Assembly (NCBI GenBank): GCA_963761425.1 | Contig: CAVXGQ010000002.1 | Span: 186,001-250,000 of the forward strand | DNA: 64,000 nucleotides | Source: Bog-793 sp963761425 | GTDB lineage: Bacteria; Actinomycetota; Acidimicrobiia; Acidimicrobiales; Bog-793 | Direction of reading: 5' to 3' | Shown: piece after piece, positions 30,851 to 40,359 of the stretch | Numbering within the stretch: the first letter of the stretch is position 1 | Layout of the letters: each line of letters begins with the position of its first letter | Program-made: the position numbers and the translations under genes | The notes under the pieces: generated by a model | What the model was told of the DNA's origin: nothing | The model's database searches: none | The model's input: the letters and a program-made list of their open reading frames with translations, nothing else

Positions 30851-31082
30851 GCGCAACAGCCCATCATTACTGTGTTTCCTACCCCCGGGGGGGGTTGGTC
30901 GAGCGAGCCATCGGTGAGCGTCCTCCTATTTTGCGGTGGGGCCTGTGGGGGCTGTAGGCCGCCGGACAAGCCGCGGCGACGCAGGCACTGACAGACCGGC
31001 GCCGGCATTGTCTGTCTCGTTTTGGTCGTCATCGCCGCCTCAGCGACGAACCCATCGAAGCAGCCGAGGGCGAGGAGGAGTC

Positions 31083-31532
31083 ATGACCCTGCGCATCGTG
31101 GTCGGCGCGGACAGCGCCGGCTTGGCGTACAAGGATGTCTTGAAGGCCGATTTAGGCAGGGACAGCCGCGTCTCCGAAGTGATCGACGTCGGCATCACGG
31201 ACGGAGAAGACATTGACTATCCACATATCGGAGTCATGGCGGCGCGGCTGATCGCCGAGGGCAGGGCCGACCGTGGTCTGCTCGTGTGTGGAACCGGGCT
31301 CGGCATGGCGATCACGGCCAACAAGGTTCGCGGGGTGCGGGCCGTCACTGCACACGACTCGTACTCTGTTGAGCGTTCGGTGCTCTCGAACAACGCGCAG
31401 GTGCTCACCTTCGGTCAGCGGGTGATCGGTCTGGAGCTCGCCCGTCGGCTCACCCACGAATGGCTCGGCTACACATTCGACCCGTCGTCCCCGTCGGGCC
31501 CCAAGGTCGAGGCCATCTGTTCCTATGAATAG
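31083..31532 (+). CDS. RpiB/LacA/LacB-family sugar-phosphate isomerase
   Basis: 149 aa. The isomerase catalytic cysteine sits in VCGTGLGMAITANK (Cys69) and the SNNAQVLTFGQRVIG segment is conserved. The N-terminal motif reads VGADSAG where ribose-5-phosphate isomerase B has D-H-x-G, as might be expected for a paralogue with another substrate. By analogy with EryI/DerI enzymes it may interconvert D-erythrulose 4-phosphate and D-erythrose 4-phosphate (inference). GAGGAGG lies just before the ATG at 31083. It overlaps the TIM-type gene by 8 bp. Confidence 0.9.
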   Translation: MTLRIVVGADSAGLAYKDVLKADLGRDSRVSEVIDVGITDGEDIDYPHIGVMAARLIAEGRADRGLLVCGTGLGMAITANKVRGVRAVTAHDSYSVERSVLSNNAQVLTFGQRVIGLELARRLTHEWLGYTFDPSSPSGPKVEAICSYE

Positions 31533-32352
31533 CGTGAATAGCGCTGAGCGAGCCCGCCTGATCGGCATCAACTTGAAGATGTACTTCGGTCTTGCCCAGA
31601 CCCGCGACTGGGTCAGCGAGATCCGTGGGATTGCCGACGACCAGCACGAGACGGTCGGTGTACCGGAGGTGTTTGTACTGCCCAGCTTCCCGGTGCTGGA
31701 GTCGGTGGCAACGCTCCTCGGTGGCGGCAGCGTCTCCTGGGGCGCCCAGGACCTGGCCGCTTCACCCGACAGGGCGCAGACCGGCGAAGTCTCCGGCGGC
31801 ATGTTGAAAGAGCTTGGTTGCCGGTATGTCGAGGTCGGGCACGCCGAACGGCGCAGGCTGTTCGGCGAGACCGACGCAGTGGTGCGAGCGAAGATCGTCG
31901 AGGCGTTCGCCCACGGCCTCACCCCCGTGCTGTGCGTCGGGGAACCCGCCCGAAGCGATCCCAGGTCGGCCGCGGAGATCTGTGTCGCGCAGCTGCGTGC
32001 GGCACGGACCCGCGACGACGATCGAGAGCTCGTGGTCGTCTACGAACCGGTCTGGGCAATCGGAGTCGACGAGCCGGCTCCCGCCGACCATGTCCGCAAG
32101 GTCTGTGCCGTGCTGCGCGACGAACTGCTCACGCGTCCCGGACACAGCCGCCTTCTCTACGGGGGTAGCGCCGGTCCAGGCACATTCGCCAAGCTCATGC
32201 CCAGCGTCGACGGGTTGTTCCTCGGTCGCTTCGCCCACGACCCAAACAACGTACGCGCTATCTTGCGAGAAGTTGCTGCCACGCCCATAGCCGGGTCTTC
32301 CGCCATGGATGTGGGTGCCAACGTCAGCATGAATAGGAAGTTCTCTTACTAG
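31525..32352 (+). CDS. triosephosphate isomerase paralogue (L-erythrulose-1-phosphate isomerase candidate)
   Basis: 275 aa TIM barrel with catalytic Asn16/Lys18 in INLKMYFG, His in VGHAERRRLFGE and Glu in VYEPVWAIG; the phosphate loop LLYGGSAGPG is present. It departs from the housekeeping tpiA in GINLKMY versus GNWKMN and has an unrelated 20-residue C-terminal tail. In Brucella and mycobacteria such a paralogue paired with an RpiB homologue converts L-erythrulose 1-phosphate to D-erythrulose 4-phosphate. The same role is proposed here from gene pairing. Confidence 0.88.
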   Translation: MNSVNSAERARLIGINLKMYFGLAQTRDWVSEIRGIADDQHETVGVPEVFVLPSFPVLESVATLLGGGSVSWGAQDLAASPDRAQTGEVSGGMLKELGCRYVEVGHAERRRLFGETDAVVRAKIVEAFAHGLTPVLCVGEPARSDPRSAAEICVAQLRAARTRDDDRELVVVYEPVWAIGVDEPAPADHVRKVCAVLRDELLTRPGHSRLLYGGSAGPGTFAKLMPSVDGLFLGRFAHDPNNVRAILREVAATPIAGSSAMDVGANVSMNRKFSY

Positions 32353-32470
32353 GGAAGGGGTCTTCATCGGTCGCGAGCAGTTGCGGCTGGCGAGCCCAAC
32401 CTGATCTCGGCTCTCCGGGAGCCACGACGCCAGGGTCCACCACCACGCTGCTGGCCATTCAATTTAGGTG

Positions 32471-32485
32471 AGGTAACAATTACCT
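32471..32485. promoter_or_regulatory. perfect inverted repeat in the intergenic region after the sugar module
   Basis: AGGTAA-CAA-TTACCT is a perfect 6 bp palindrome around a 3 bp spacer in otherwise featureless DNA (32353-32582). It could be an operator left behind by a lost gene. There is no T-tract, so it is not a terminator. Confidence 0.3.
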
Positions 32486-32582
32486 AAACCGCTGGTCGCA
32501 ATCCTAGAGCCAATCGCAGAGCCTGGCGTCACACGAGAACCGCGGAACGCTCCTTCATTACATCAGGGGGGCTCACAGGCTC

Positions 32583-34557
32583 TCTGACCCGAGTTCAGCG
32601 CCTCTCACCCTGATTTGCGCCCTGGGAACTGCCTCGCAAGCTTCTGAGCAGGTTGATCATCCATGGAGTTCCCGGCGGCGAATGCAGCTGTAGGGACGAA
32701 ATGATGCTCGACATTAAGGCGATGCAGCTCTAATCTTGGTGTTATGTACGTAAAGACCACCGTGAAGCGTCGTGGCGAAACCGAGTACAGGTACCTCTTG
32801 CTCGTCGAGGCGGTGCGAGACGGCCACCGGGTGACCCAGCGCACGTTGTTACGTCTCGGCGAGGTGTCCGAGCTGCGCAGCTCCGGCCAGCTCGATCGCA
32901 TCATCGAGGCACTCTCCCGCCATGCCGAGGGCACCTGGTGCCAGGCGTCGGTGATCTCGGCGGCGCCCGATGCTCCGGCCGTCGGTGGGATCGAGGCGGC
33001 ATACGCCTACTGGTGCCAGCTCGGTCTCGACGAGCACTTCGCCCGGATCGGCCAGGCGCGCCGCTCCACCGCACTCGCCGATGCGGTGTTCGTGATGGTG
33101 GCCAACCGCCTGATCGACCCGTGTTCGAAGCGGAAGGCGATCGGCGACTGGCTTCGCGCCGACGTCGTGCTCCCCGGGGGCGTGAAACTGCCAAGCCTTC
33201 AGGGCTGCTACCGGGCGCTCGATGTTGTGGCCGAGCACAAGGAGGCGACGGAGGCCCATCTGTTCTCGGAGATCTGCAGCCTCGTCGACCTCGATCTCCG
33301 GCTCGGGCTCTACGACCTGACCTCCTCCTATTTCGAGGGAGACCCCCGACCGTCGGTGCGCTTTCCCTCCAAGGCCTTCGGCTATTCACGCGACCACCGC
33401 TCCGACCGACCCCAGGTGATGCTCGGCTTGTTGACGACGACCGAGGGCGTCCCGATCTCCCATCACGTCTTCCCGGGCGACACGCGTGATTCGAACACGC
33501 TCCCGGTCGTGGCCGAGGACCTGGCGAGTCGCTTTGGCGTCGGGAGGCTCTGCCTCGTGGCGGACCGGGGCATCATCACCGCAGACAACCTAAGCACCTT
33601 GTCTGCGGCGGGTATTGACTACGTGCTCGCCACCCGGCTGCACCGAGACGAGCTGTGCGAGCAGGCGCTGGCGGCCTCGGTCGGCCCCGCGACGGCTTGG
33701 GTGCCCGTGCCTTCGGCGTCGAGCTTCGCCACCGAGGTCGTGCTCGACAAGACCTGCTGTGTCGTCGTCGCTTCCCCCGAGCGGTGGCGGCGTGACACCG
33801 CCCGGACGGCGGAGCTCGTCAAGCGGACCGAGGAGAAGCTGGCCGCCCTGGAATGGCGCGTGCGCCACGAGGAGCTTGCCGACCCGGGCAAGATCGGCCG
33901 GGCGGCCCAGCGCATCCTTGGCGCTTCGGGGGTGGCGAGGCTGTTCCGCCTCGAGATCGGCCAGGGCCGGTTTGTCTACGACTACGACCACCAGGCGATG
34001 GATTACGAGAAGGAACTGCTCTGCGGACGCTACGTGCTCACGACGTCGCTTCCGGCGTCGTCGACCTCGACCGCGTCTGTCGTCGCCGCCTACCGCGGCT
34101 TGGTCGACGTCGAGGACCGTTTCCGGGAACTGAAGGACTTCTTGGGCCTTCGCCCCGTCCGGCACTTCACCGAGTCGCGGGTACGCGGGCACATCGGAGT
34201 CTGCGTGCTGGCGGCCACGATCGAGGCGCTCATGGCACGGGACCTACGCCGGGCCGATGTCCGCGACCCGGACCTTCGCTTCCAACACCTCACGGCCCGG
34301 CGCGCCCTTGGTGAGCTGGACCGGGTCCGCCTCGTCGCGCTCGCCGCCGGCGAGCACACCATCGAGGTGGTCACCCGCCGGACCGCCCTGCAAACCAAGG
34401 TGTTGCGGGTCTTCGGCGTCGACACGAGCGCCTGGGATCAAGCCCGCATCACCTGATCGCGTCGTCCCAGCTCAACGGTGGTGTGTAGCGGGAACACATC
34501 GCAATCCCGATCTCGTGACCAGGAACCTCGCGAGGCACCCATTGAAGTCGGGTCGGA
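32583..34557 (+). mobile_element. IS1634-type insertion sequence
   Basis: Contains one long transposase gene. The right end (TTGAAGTCGGGTCGGA, to 34557) and the left end (TCTGACCCGAGTTCAGCG at 32583) form an imperfect terminal inverted repeat with about 15 of 18 positions matching. The last ~93 bp (34465-34557) recur as the right half of the MITE-like hairpin at 43062-43186. No target site duplication was found. Confidence 0.65.
32744..34456 (+). CDS. IS1634-family (IS4 superfamily) transposase
   Basis: 570 aa DDE transposase that looks complete. The first catalytic Asp is in LGLYDLTSSYFEG, the second in CLVADRGIIT, and the Glu lies in the Y-(2)-R-x3-E-x6-K-like helix 'LVDVEDRFRELKDFLGLRP'. 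The long alpha/beta insertion between second and third acidic residues is typical of this family. ATG 32744 precedes the conserved YVKTTVKRRGETEYRYLLLV start. Confidence 0.9.
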   Translation: MYVKTTVKRRGETEYRYLLLVEAVRDGHRVTQRTLLRLGEVSELRSSGQLDRIIEALSRHAEGTWCQASVISAAPDAPAVGGIEAAYAYWCQLGLDEHFARIGQARRSTALADAVFVMVANRLIDPCSKRKAIGDWLRADVVLPGGVKLPSLQGCYRALDVVAEHKEATEAHLFSEICSLVDLDLRLGLYDLTSSYFEGDPRPSVRFPSKAFGYSRDHRSDRPQVMLGLLTTTEGVPISHHVFPGDTRDSNTLPVVAEDLASRFGVGRLCLVADRGIITADNLSTLSAAGIDYVLATRLHRDELCEQALAASVGPATAWVPVPSASSFATEVVLDKTCCVVVASPERWRRDTARTAELVKRTEEKLAALEWRVRHEELADPGKIGRAAQRILGASGVARLFRLEIGQGRFVYDYDHQAMDYEKELLCGRYVLTTSLPASSTSTASVVAAYRGLVDVEDRFRELKDFLGLRPVRHFTESRVRGHIGVCVLAATIEALMARDLRRADVRDPDLRFQHLTARRALGELDRVRLVALAAGEHTIEVVTRRTALQTKVLRVFGVDTSAWDQARIT

Positions 34558-35084
34558 GGGTGAAGTTCCTTGTCAGCAAGCCATGGCGGCTCGAGAGAAG
34601 TGCAGGACAGTTGGCCCTTGTCATGTTGAGATTGCTTTGTTATCGTGAGAAATGGTTCCGTTTCGGATGGTAAGCGGTTGTGTTACGGTTGGAAAATGGG
34701 CAGGTGGTGTCGTATTTACGGTGGCATATGAGCAGTAATTGGTCTTTCGTGAGGCGCGGGACTGATCGGAGGGAGCATAGGCCGACTGATGCAACGCGTC
34801 GGCCGTGACCCATCGCGATGAGACGGGTGCATGAGTCCTGAGATTGTGGACTCGTTACCCAAGGAGGGGATTGATGAGCTGATGCGGTTTTACGCGGCGG
34901 CTACTTCGTGTTCACGCTAGTTCCCTTCCCGCGACTGATTGTCCTGGGTCGGTTTCGGTTGCTGGAAGCAAGTGGCAGGAATCCGCAGAAGGCTGCGAAC
35001 CGCAAATGAGGTTGGGCGTCTTGATGACCATCCGAAGCTTGCTAAAGGCGATAAGTATCAGTTATTAGTGACATAGAAGGGGAC
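34558..35084. other. noncoding stretch before the ABC-transporter operon
   Basis: About 530 bp that become steadily AT-richer toward the operon. It holds only short unconvincing frames (for example 29 codons from 34831). No tRNA or IS end was recognised; a promoter for the downstream operon should lie in its last 150 bp but no clear -35/-10 pair stands out. Confidence 0.5.
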
Positions 35085-35153
35085 ATGGACATGCCGAAGG
35101 TTGAATGGCGTAAAGTGGACCCAAGAAACAAAAGACAAAAGGAGAATATCAGC

Positions 35154-36362
35154 GTGCATAAAGTGGCGTATATATCTGATACGGGGGCAGACCGCGTCCG
35201 CAGGCATCGAGCTCCTAGAATTGCAGTCGGGTTGCTCTCAGTCGGATTGCTCTTTGGTTCCTTACTGGTTCTAACGAGTGGGGGACCGGCCACCGCATCA
35301 GCTGGCCCGTCAACAGCTAAGGCGAGCGGGTTGGTGGTGGTTAAGGTCGGTTTAACCCCTTACTTCGAGTCCCTGCCGTTCGTGGTTGCGCACCAGCTGG
35401 GCCTCGATAAAGCCCAGGGCCTCGACTTTCAGTTTGTAGACCTTACGGCAGACGGTGGGCCCGTGGGTTCCGCGCTATTGAACGGGACGATCGACATCGG
35501 ATCCAGTTGCATTAGTTGCGATCTGCCTATTTTGAAGTCCGTGCCGGAACTACGTGATTTCATGATCACTAATCAATTTGGAGGGTTTATTGTCATCGGA
35601 CGGAAGGGGGCGCCTACATATACGTCGTTAGCCAAGAAGTATGGTAGCAAAGTGGCTGAATCAGACATTCTGCACAGCTTCGTTGGCAAAACCTTCGACC
35701 TGGTCGTAGCACTGTTTGAGCCGTTGCTTTATGGCGCATTGAAGCAGGTCGGAATTGCTCCTTCCGCGGTGACGGTTGATGACTTTTCCACTGATCCTCT
35801 GGCAGCGACCGCTTTTGAACACGGGGTAGGCCAGTACTATATGGGAAGCTTGCCCGAAGAGCTCTCGCTCTTGTATGGCTCGCCGTCGAAGTATGTGGAT
35901 GTTGGTGGTTCAGAGATTCTCGGCCCGGGCGGCCTGTGGTATTCGACGATGATCTCGACCCAGGCGTGGTTGTCGGCGAACCAGGAAACTGCGTTGAAGA
36001 TAATGGCTATATGGTATCGTACTATGCGATACTTAACTGCCTATCCTTCGGTTACGTATCCTGTTTGGACCAAGGCTATAAATACCATTTCGGCAGCCAG
36101 CTATACGGCGTCTGAGACGAAATTTATAACCACACATCTCGAGAACTACGAAACAATACCACAGGCAGAAAAGCTCGAGTTCAACTCGAAGCTGGGGCTA
36201 TACTGGGCGCACTCATTAACATATTATGTGAACAGCGCGACCTCGGACATCCCTAGCGGCACTACTGCATCTACTTACTATGTATTGGGGAAGTATTTTA
36301 ACAAATTGCTAAAGGATCACGCGCTCGTAGCGTGGGTTAATAGTGCACTGACGAAGCCATAG
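35154..36362 (+). CDS. NitT/TauT-type ABC transporter substrate-binding protein
   Basis: NMT1/SsuA-like periplasmic-type binding protein. GTG 35154 has AAAAGGAG 9 bp upstream and gives a normal signal peptide (hydrophobic IAVGLLSVGLLFGSLLVL, cleavage near ATASA). In-frame ATGs at 35085 and 35091 add 21-23 charged residues. The mature part begins VVVKVGLTPYFESLPFVVAH, the usual start of this fold, followed by GTIDIGSSC. It is the first gene of an AT-rich operon with an amidohydrolase, an M24-fold protein, an ATPase and a permease. The ligand is unknown; related proteins bind small nitrogen- or sulfur-containing organics. Confidence 0.87.
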   Translation: MHKVAYISDTGADRVRRHRAPRIAVGLLSVGLLFGSLLVLTSGGPATASAGPSTAKASGLVVVKVGLTPYFESLPFVVAHQLGLDKAQGLDFQFVDLTADGGPVGSALLNGTIDIGSSCISCDLPILKSVPELRDFMITNQFGGFIVIGRKGAPTYTSLAKKYGSKVAESDILHSFVGKTFDLVVALFEPLLYGALKQVGIAPSAVTVDDFSTDPLAATAFEHGVGQYYMGSLPEELSLLYGSPSKYVDVGGSEILGPGGLWYSTMISTQAWLSANQETALKIMAIWYRTMRYLTAYPSVTYPVWTKAINTISAASYTASETKFITTHLENYETIPQAEKLEFNSKLGLYWAHSLTYYVNSATSDIPSGTTASTYYVLGKYFNKLLKDHALVAWVNSALTKP

Positions 36363-36567
36363 TAGGAGTAGCAACAGTGGCGTAATAGGAGAAAGCAGAA
36401 GATAAGGGAGCAAATAGGAAAAGGATCGTGACCTCGCCGTTTAGGGGGTGTGCCGTTAGCTCGAAGAGCGAGTTGCTCATTTGGCCTGGGCGGCGAGGTG
36501 CGATTGTTGGAATCGGAATTGAGCTATAAGTCAGGCTGTAGGTCATAGGAAGGGCGTGGTGTGAGCG

Positions 36568-37881
36568 ATGGAAGGTAAGCAGTTGGTGTTGCGTTCACGG
36601 CGGGTTATTACTGGTGTCGCTGGCGAAGTGATGGGGAACGTCGATGTGGTTATTGAGGGGGACCGTATCGCGGAGATCAGGCAAAGGGATGGTGAGAAGG
36701 GGGAGGCCGGACGCGGGCGAGCCGATGCTGGAAGTCGAATAATCGACTTAGGAGAACGAACGTTGCTCCCAGGCATAGTTGATGCGCACATGCATTTTTT
36801 CGGGGTTCCGAGCATTGAGTTGTATCGACTTCAAACAGAGGAAGAGGCCTATCGCGCACTCCGGGCGGCCGGAGAGGCGAAGCGGATACTTGAAGCTGGC
36901 ATCACCACCGTGCGGTGTCTCGGATCTAGTATTTCACCAATGCTCGCACGCGCCGTGGAGGAAGGTCACGTCGCGGGCCCGAGGGTGGTTGCGGCAGGGG
37001 AATTCGTCTGTGCTACAGGCGGCACATGGGACCCCCACGACGTTCCGTTTGACGTCGCGAATCGCACGGACATGATGGCCGATGGAGCCGATGGGGTGCG
37101 GAGCCTTGTGCGTCGACGTATTAGAAATGGCTCTCACGTGATCAAACTTGGACTATCGAAGGGATACCCGGGAGATCACCTTTTCGCCTGGGGCGATGAT
37201 CCGTTGCGACAGAACGCCGCCTTCACCGAAGGGGAAGTAAGAGCAGCTGTGGAGGAGGCACATTCGAATGGGGTCCGCGTAAGTGCGCACTGCATTGGCG
37301 ACCCGGCGGTACGGCTTGCGCTAGCAACCGGTATCGACACGATCGAGCACGGTTATGGCATTAAAGATGATACCCGACAGGAGCTGGCGGAGCGTGGCGT
37401 AACGGTTGTATCCACGGCCTCTCAGGTATGGTTCCATATTCAGGCTCAGGAAAGTTACCATTACCCAGCCTGGCAGGGGGAGGTTATGAAGCGACACTTC
37501 GCTCAGATGCGTACAGACTTTGAGAAAGGTCTTGCCGCCGGGATTCGGTATGTATTGGGAAGTGATCTAATTGGGTATCCAACGCACCCTCAGGATTCCG
37601 CGCCGAAGGAGTTTGAGCTCGTTGTCGGATGGGGAATGGCGCCAATGGACGCTATTTGTGCGGGAACTAGTGGAGCCGCTAATGCGGTCGGACTGGGTGA
37701 GCAAATTGGTAGTGTCGCAGTGGGAAAACTTGCTGACCTCGTCGCTACGAAGGATAACCCGCTGGAGGATATTTCGTCCTTGCAACGCATTGATTTCGTC
37801 ATGAAAGGCGGAGTTGTTGTACGAGACTGGCCCGCCGGTGACTATGTGTCCAGTGTGTCCGGGGAACACTTGACCGCGTAG
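36568..37881 (+). CDS. metal-dependent amidohydrolase (imidazolonepropionase/prolidase-like)
   Basis: 437 aa amidohydrolase superfamily member. Metal ligands are HxH in DAHMHFFG (residues ~71-77), Lys in HVIKLGLS, His in SAHCIGDP and IEHGYG, and Asp in LGSDLIGYP. The C-terminal beta-sandwich closes with VGKLADLVATKDNPLEDI and FVMKGGVVVRD. Such enzymes hydrolyse cyclic amides, amidines or dipeptides. Between the binding protein and an M24/creatinase-fold gene it probably acts on the imported compound. Base composition is clearly lower in GC than the backbone. Confidence 0.88.
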   Translation: MEGKQLVLRSRRVITGVAGEVMGNVDVVIEGDRIAEIRQRDGEKGEAGRGRADAGSRIIDLGERTLLPGIVDAHMHFFGVPSIELYRLQTEEEAYRALRAAGEAKRILEAGITTVRCLGSSISPMLARAVEEGHVAGPRVVAAGEFVCATGGTWDPHDVPFDVANRTDMMADGADGVRSLVRRRIRNGSHVIKLGLSKGYPGDHLFAWGDDPLRQNAAFTEGEVRAAVEEAHSNGVRVSAHCIGDPAVRLALATGIDTIEHGYGIKDDTRQELAERGVTVVSTASQVWFHIQAQESYHYPAWQGEVMKRHFAQMRTDFEKGLAAGIRYVLGSDLIGYPTHPQDSAPKEFELVVGWGMAPMDAICAGTSGAANAVGLGEQIGSVAVGKLADLVATKDNPLEDISSLQRIDFVMKGGVVVRDWPAGDYVSSVSGEHLTA

Positions 37882-37922
37882 GCAGCTGTTGATGGTGCAA
37901 CTAACTGTGATGGAGGAAAAAA

Positions 37923-39352
37923 GTGGCAGAAATTAGGGGGGTAGATCCGCCGCAGATTGAATATGATGGCCTGGAGTTTCCGGAGGTGCCAGAGTCAGAA
38001 TACCAGAAGCGGCTTGAGTTCGCTGAGGCGGGGCTGCGTACGCTCGGTTTGGACTTCTTGGTCGTGTATGGCGATCGTGAGCACGCTGCCACACTGGCGT
38101 TCTTGACAGGATTTGATCCTCGCTTCGAGGAGTCGCTCCTGGTGCTCGATGGACGAGGAGGTCGACTGCTCATTGTTGGAAATGAGAGCCTTGGCTACCT
38201 GCCGACAGCGGATCTAAGCCTTGAGATTCGATGGTCCTCGGGGTTAAGCCCGGTGGGACAGGAACTGCGATCGGCGGCTGTGTTGCGGTCTGCCGCTAAG
38301 CTCGGCGAAGCCGCGCCGGTTGGCGCGTTGGAGTCGTGTTTCGCGGACTTTGGAATACACGCGGGAGCGCGTGTGGGGTGCGCTGGGTGGAAGATGATGC
38401 TGGGTGGTTTCATTGCGGATGCGGAACACGCAATCGAGATACCCGCATTTGTAGTTGATGCACTTCGTCGGTGCTGTGGACGTAACGGTGAGGTACGGAA
38501 CGCGAACTCTCTGTTTCTCGATTGTGACACTGGGCTCCGTGTCATCAACGGGCTGGACCAAGTGGCGGTGTTCGAACAAGCCTCCATCAGGACGTCGCGT
38601 GGGGTGCGGTCCGCGATGACGTCTCTTAAACCGGGAGTTCACGAATTCGAACTTGAATCGAGATTCCAGCCGTATGGAACGCCGCTTAGCTGTCATACAA
38701 TGGTCAGTTTTGGTGAGAAGGCCAAGCGCGGTCTATCGAGTCCCGGCCCTGGCAAGGCGTCGCTCGGAGATGCGTACGCAATGGCGCTGGGCATCCGGGG
38801 AGCATTGACCGCGCGGGGGGCGCGGTCGCAGCGTCACTGGATGACCTTCCGCGGCGGGTGCGCTCATTTTATGTGCGGATGGTTATGAACTACTTCGACA
38901 CCGTTTGCGCATGGTATGAGAACATCAAGGTTGGAGCTGTTGCCGGAGATGTGTATGCCGCGGTTGAGGAAGTGCGAGATGCGGAGCTTTTCGAGTTATT
39001 CCTCAATCCCGGGCATTTGCTCCATCTGGAAGAGTGGAGTGGCTCGCCATTCAGCTCTGGCAATTTGACGATCCTTCGCTCGGGTATGGCATTGCAGTCG
39101 GATCTGATACCGGTTTCGATGGGCCCGTTCTGCTACGCGTGCCTTGAAGACGGCGTCGTGTTGGGTGACGAGGAGCTTCGCGGCGGTCTTGCTCGTTCAT
39201 TTCCGAGTGTGTGGGGACGGATTGAGCAACGCCGGCACTATATGATTGGTCAACTCGGAATCGAACTAGACGAGTCAGTTCTGCCACTCAGTGATATCCC
39301 AGGTTGGTTCCCTCCGTACGTAATGGATCAGAGCATTGCGGTTGTTCACTGA
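37923..39352 (+). pseudogene. creatinase/M24-fold hydrolase split by a frameshift
   Basis: Two frames form one ~476-residue protein. The first (37923-38888) holds the creatinase-type N-terminal domain (KRLEFAEAGLRTLGLDFLVVY, then YGDREHAATLAFLTGFDPRFEES). The second (continuing to 39352) holds the pita-bread C-terminal half (VRMVMNYFDTVCAWYENIK, NPGHLLHLEEW, LRSGMALQSDLIPV). The frames join if one G is added to the six-G run at 38815-38820. The C-terminal half does not show the usual five M24 metal ligands, as in metal-free creatinase-like members. Whether the shift is genuine decay or a sequencing error cannot be told here. Confidence 0.75.
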
Positions 39353-39404
39353 AGTAGAGCGTCAGCCGTATACGGCGCGATTCGATGGCAACTCAAGGAC
39401 CAGC

Positions 39405-40175
39405 GTGACACAATTAGTACCTCGACTTTTCTTGGACAGAGTGAGCATTTCATACGGACACCATGCTGTTGTGGCAGAGGTGAACCTGTCTGTAGAGGCA
39501 GGTGAGATTGTGTGTCTGGTGGGCGGCAGCGGAAGCGGGAAGACTACTCTCCTTCAGGCGATAGGCGGGCTCCTTGACGTTGAGATAACGAGGGGTCGTA
39601 TTGAGGTCGACGGCGTTGGCATAAAGGGTCCCGGACCAGATCGCGCAATGGTGTTTCAGGATGATGCCGTCTTTCCTTGGTATACTGTCGAACAGAACGT
39701 CGAGTACAGCCTCAAATTACGCAGAGTGCATATTGAGCAGAGGAAGGAGGTCGCTGGCGTATACCTCAACATGGTGGGTCTTACGCACGTAGGGCAGCAA
39801 TATCCGCGAGAGTTATCCGGTGGAATGCGTAAGCGGGTGGACCTAGCAAGGGCGTTGGCTGCTGAACCTCGCGTCATGTTGATGGATGAGCCCTTCGCCG
39901 CACTTGACGCGATCACGAAATCGAGGTTGCAGGCAGATTTTCTCTCTGTATCGGAGCGCGAGCACGTTACAAGCATTTTCGTGACACATGATCTGGAAGA
40001 GGCTCTATATATTGGTGATCGGGTAGCGATTCTTGGCGGGAACCCCGCGACTATCTCGAATAATGTGGTGACAGTGCCATTTGAGCACCCACGCCCAGCA
40101 GCTGTACGGTTTCGACCAGAATTCCAGCGCCTTCGGAGTTTGCTAGAAGGGGAGCTTGCTGCTCAACTAGCCTGA
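39405..40175 (+). CDS. NitT/TauT-type ABC transporter ATP-binding protein
   Basis: ABC ATPase with Walker A GGSGSGKTT, Q-loop region AMVFQDDAVFPWYTVEQNV, signature LSGGMRKRV, Walker B VMLMDEPFAALD and H-loop FVTHDLEEAL. It resembles SsuB/TauB/NrtD. The GTG at 39405 has AAGGA upstream; the frame is open to a TTG at 39336 that would overlap the M24-fold gene by 17 bp. It lies in the operon between the broken hydrolase gene and the permease. Confidence 0.92.
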   Translation: MTQLVPRLFLDRVSISYGHHAVVAEVNLSVEAGEIVCLVGGSGSGKTTLLQAIGGLLDVEITRGRIEVDGVGIKGPGPDRAMVFQDDAVFPWYTVEQNVEYSLKLRRVHIEQRKEVAGVYLNMVGLTHVGQQYPRELSGGMRKRVDLARALAAEPRVMLMDEPFAALDAITKSRLQADFLSVSEREHVTSIFVTHDLEEALYIGDRVAILGGNPATISNNVVTVPFEHPRPAAVRFRPEFQRLRSLLEGELAAQLA

Positions 40176-40359
40176 GTCTGGCGGTGAGGGACGGCAGTAA
40201 AGGAAGGAGTGGCCGCGCGCGGATGCTGTAGAGTCTGAGCGCGTGGTCGTCGGCGCATGAATGCGTGATTCTGGGTAGTTGGTTAGCGCGTAGGGTTGGA
40301 GTGTAGTGGGGGACCTGGGATCGAGGCGAGGATTGTCGCGAGTGCAAGGAAGGTGATCA

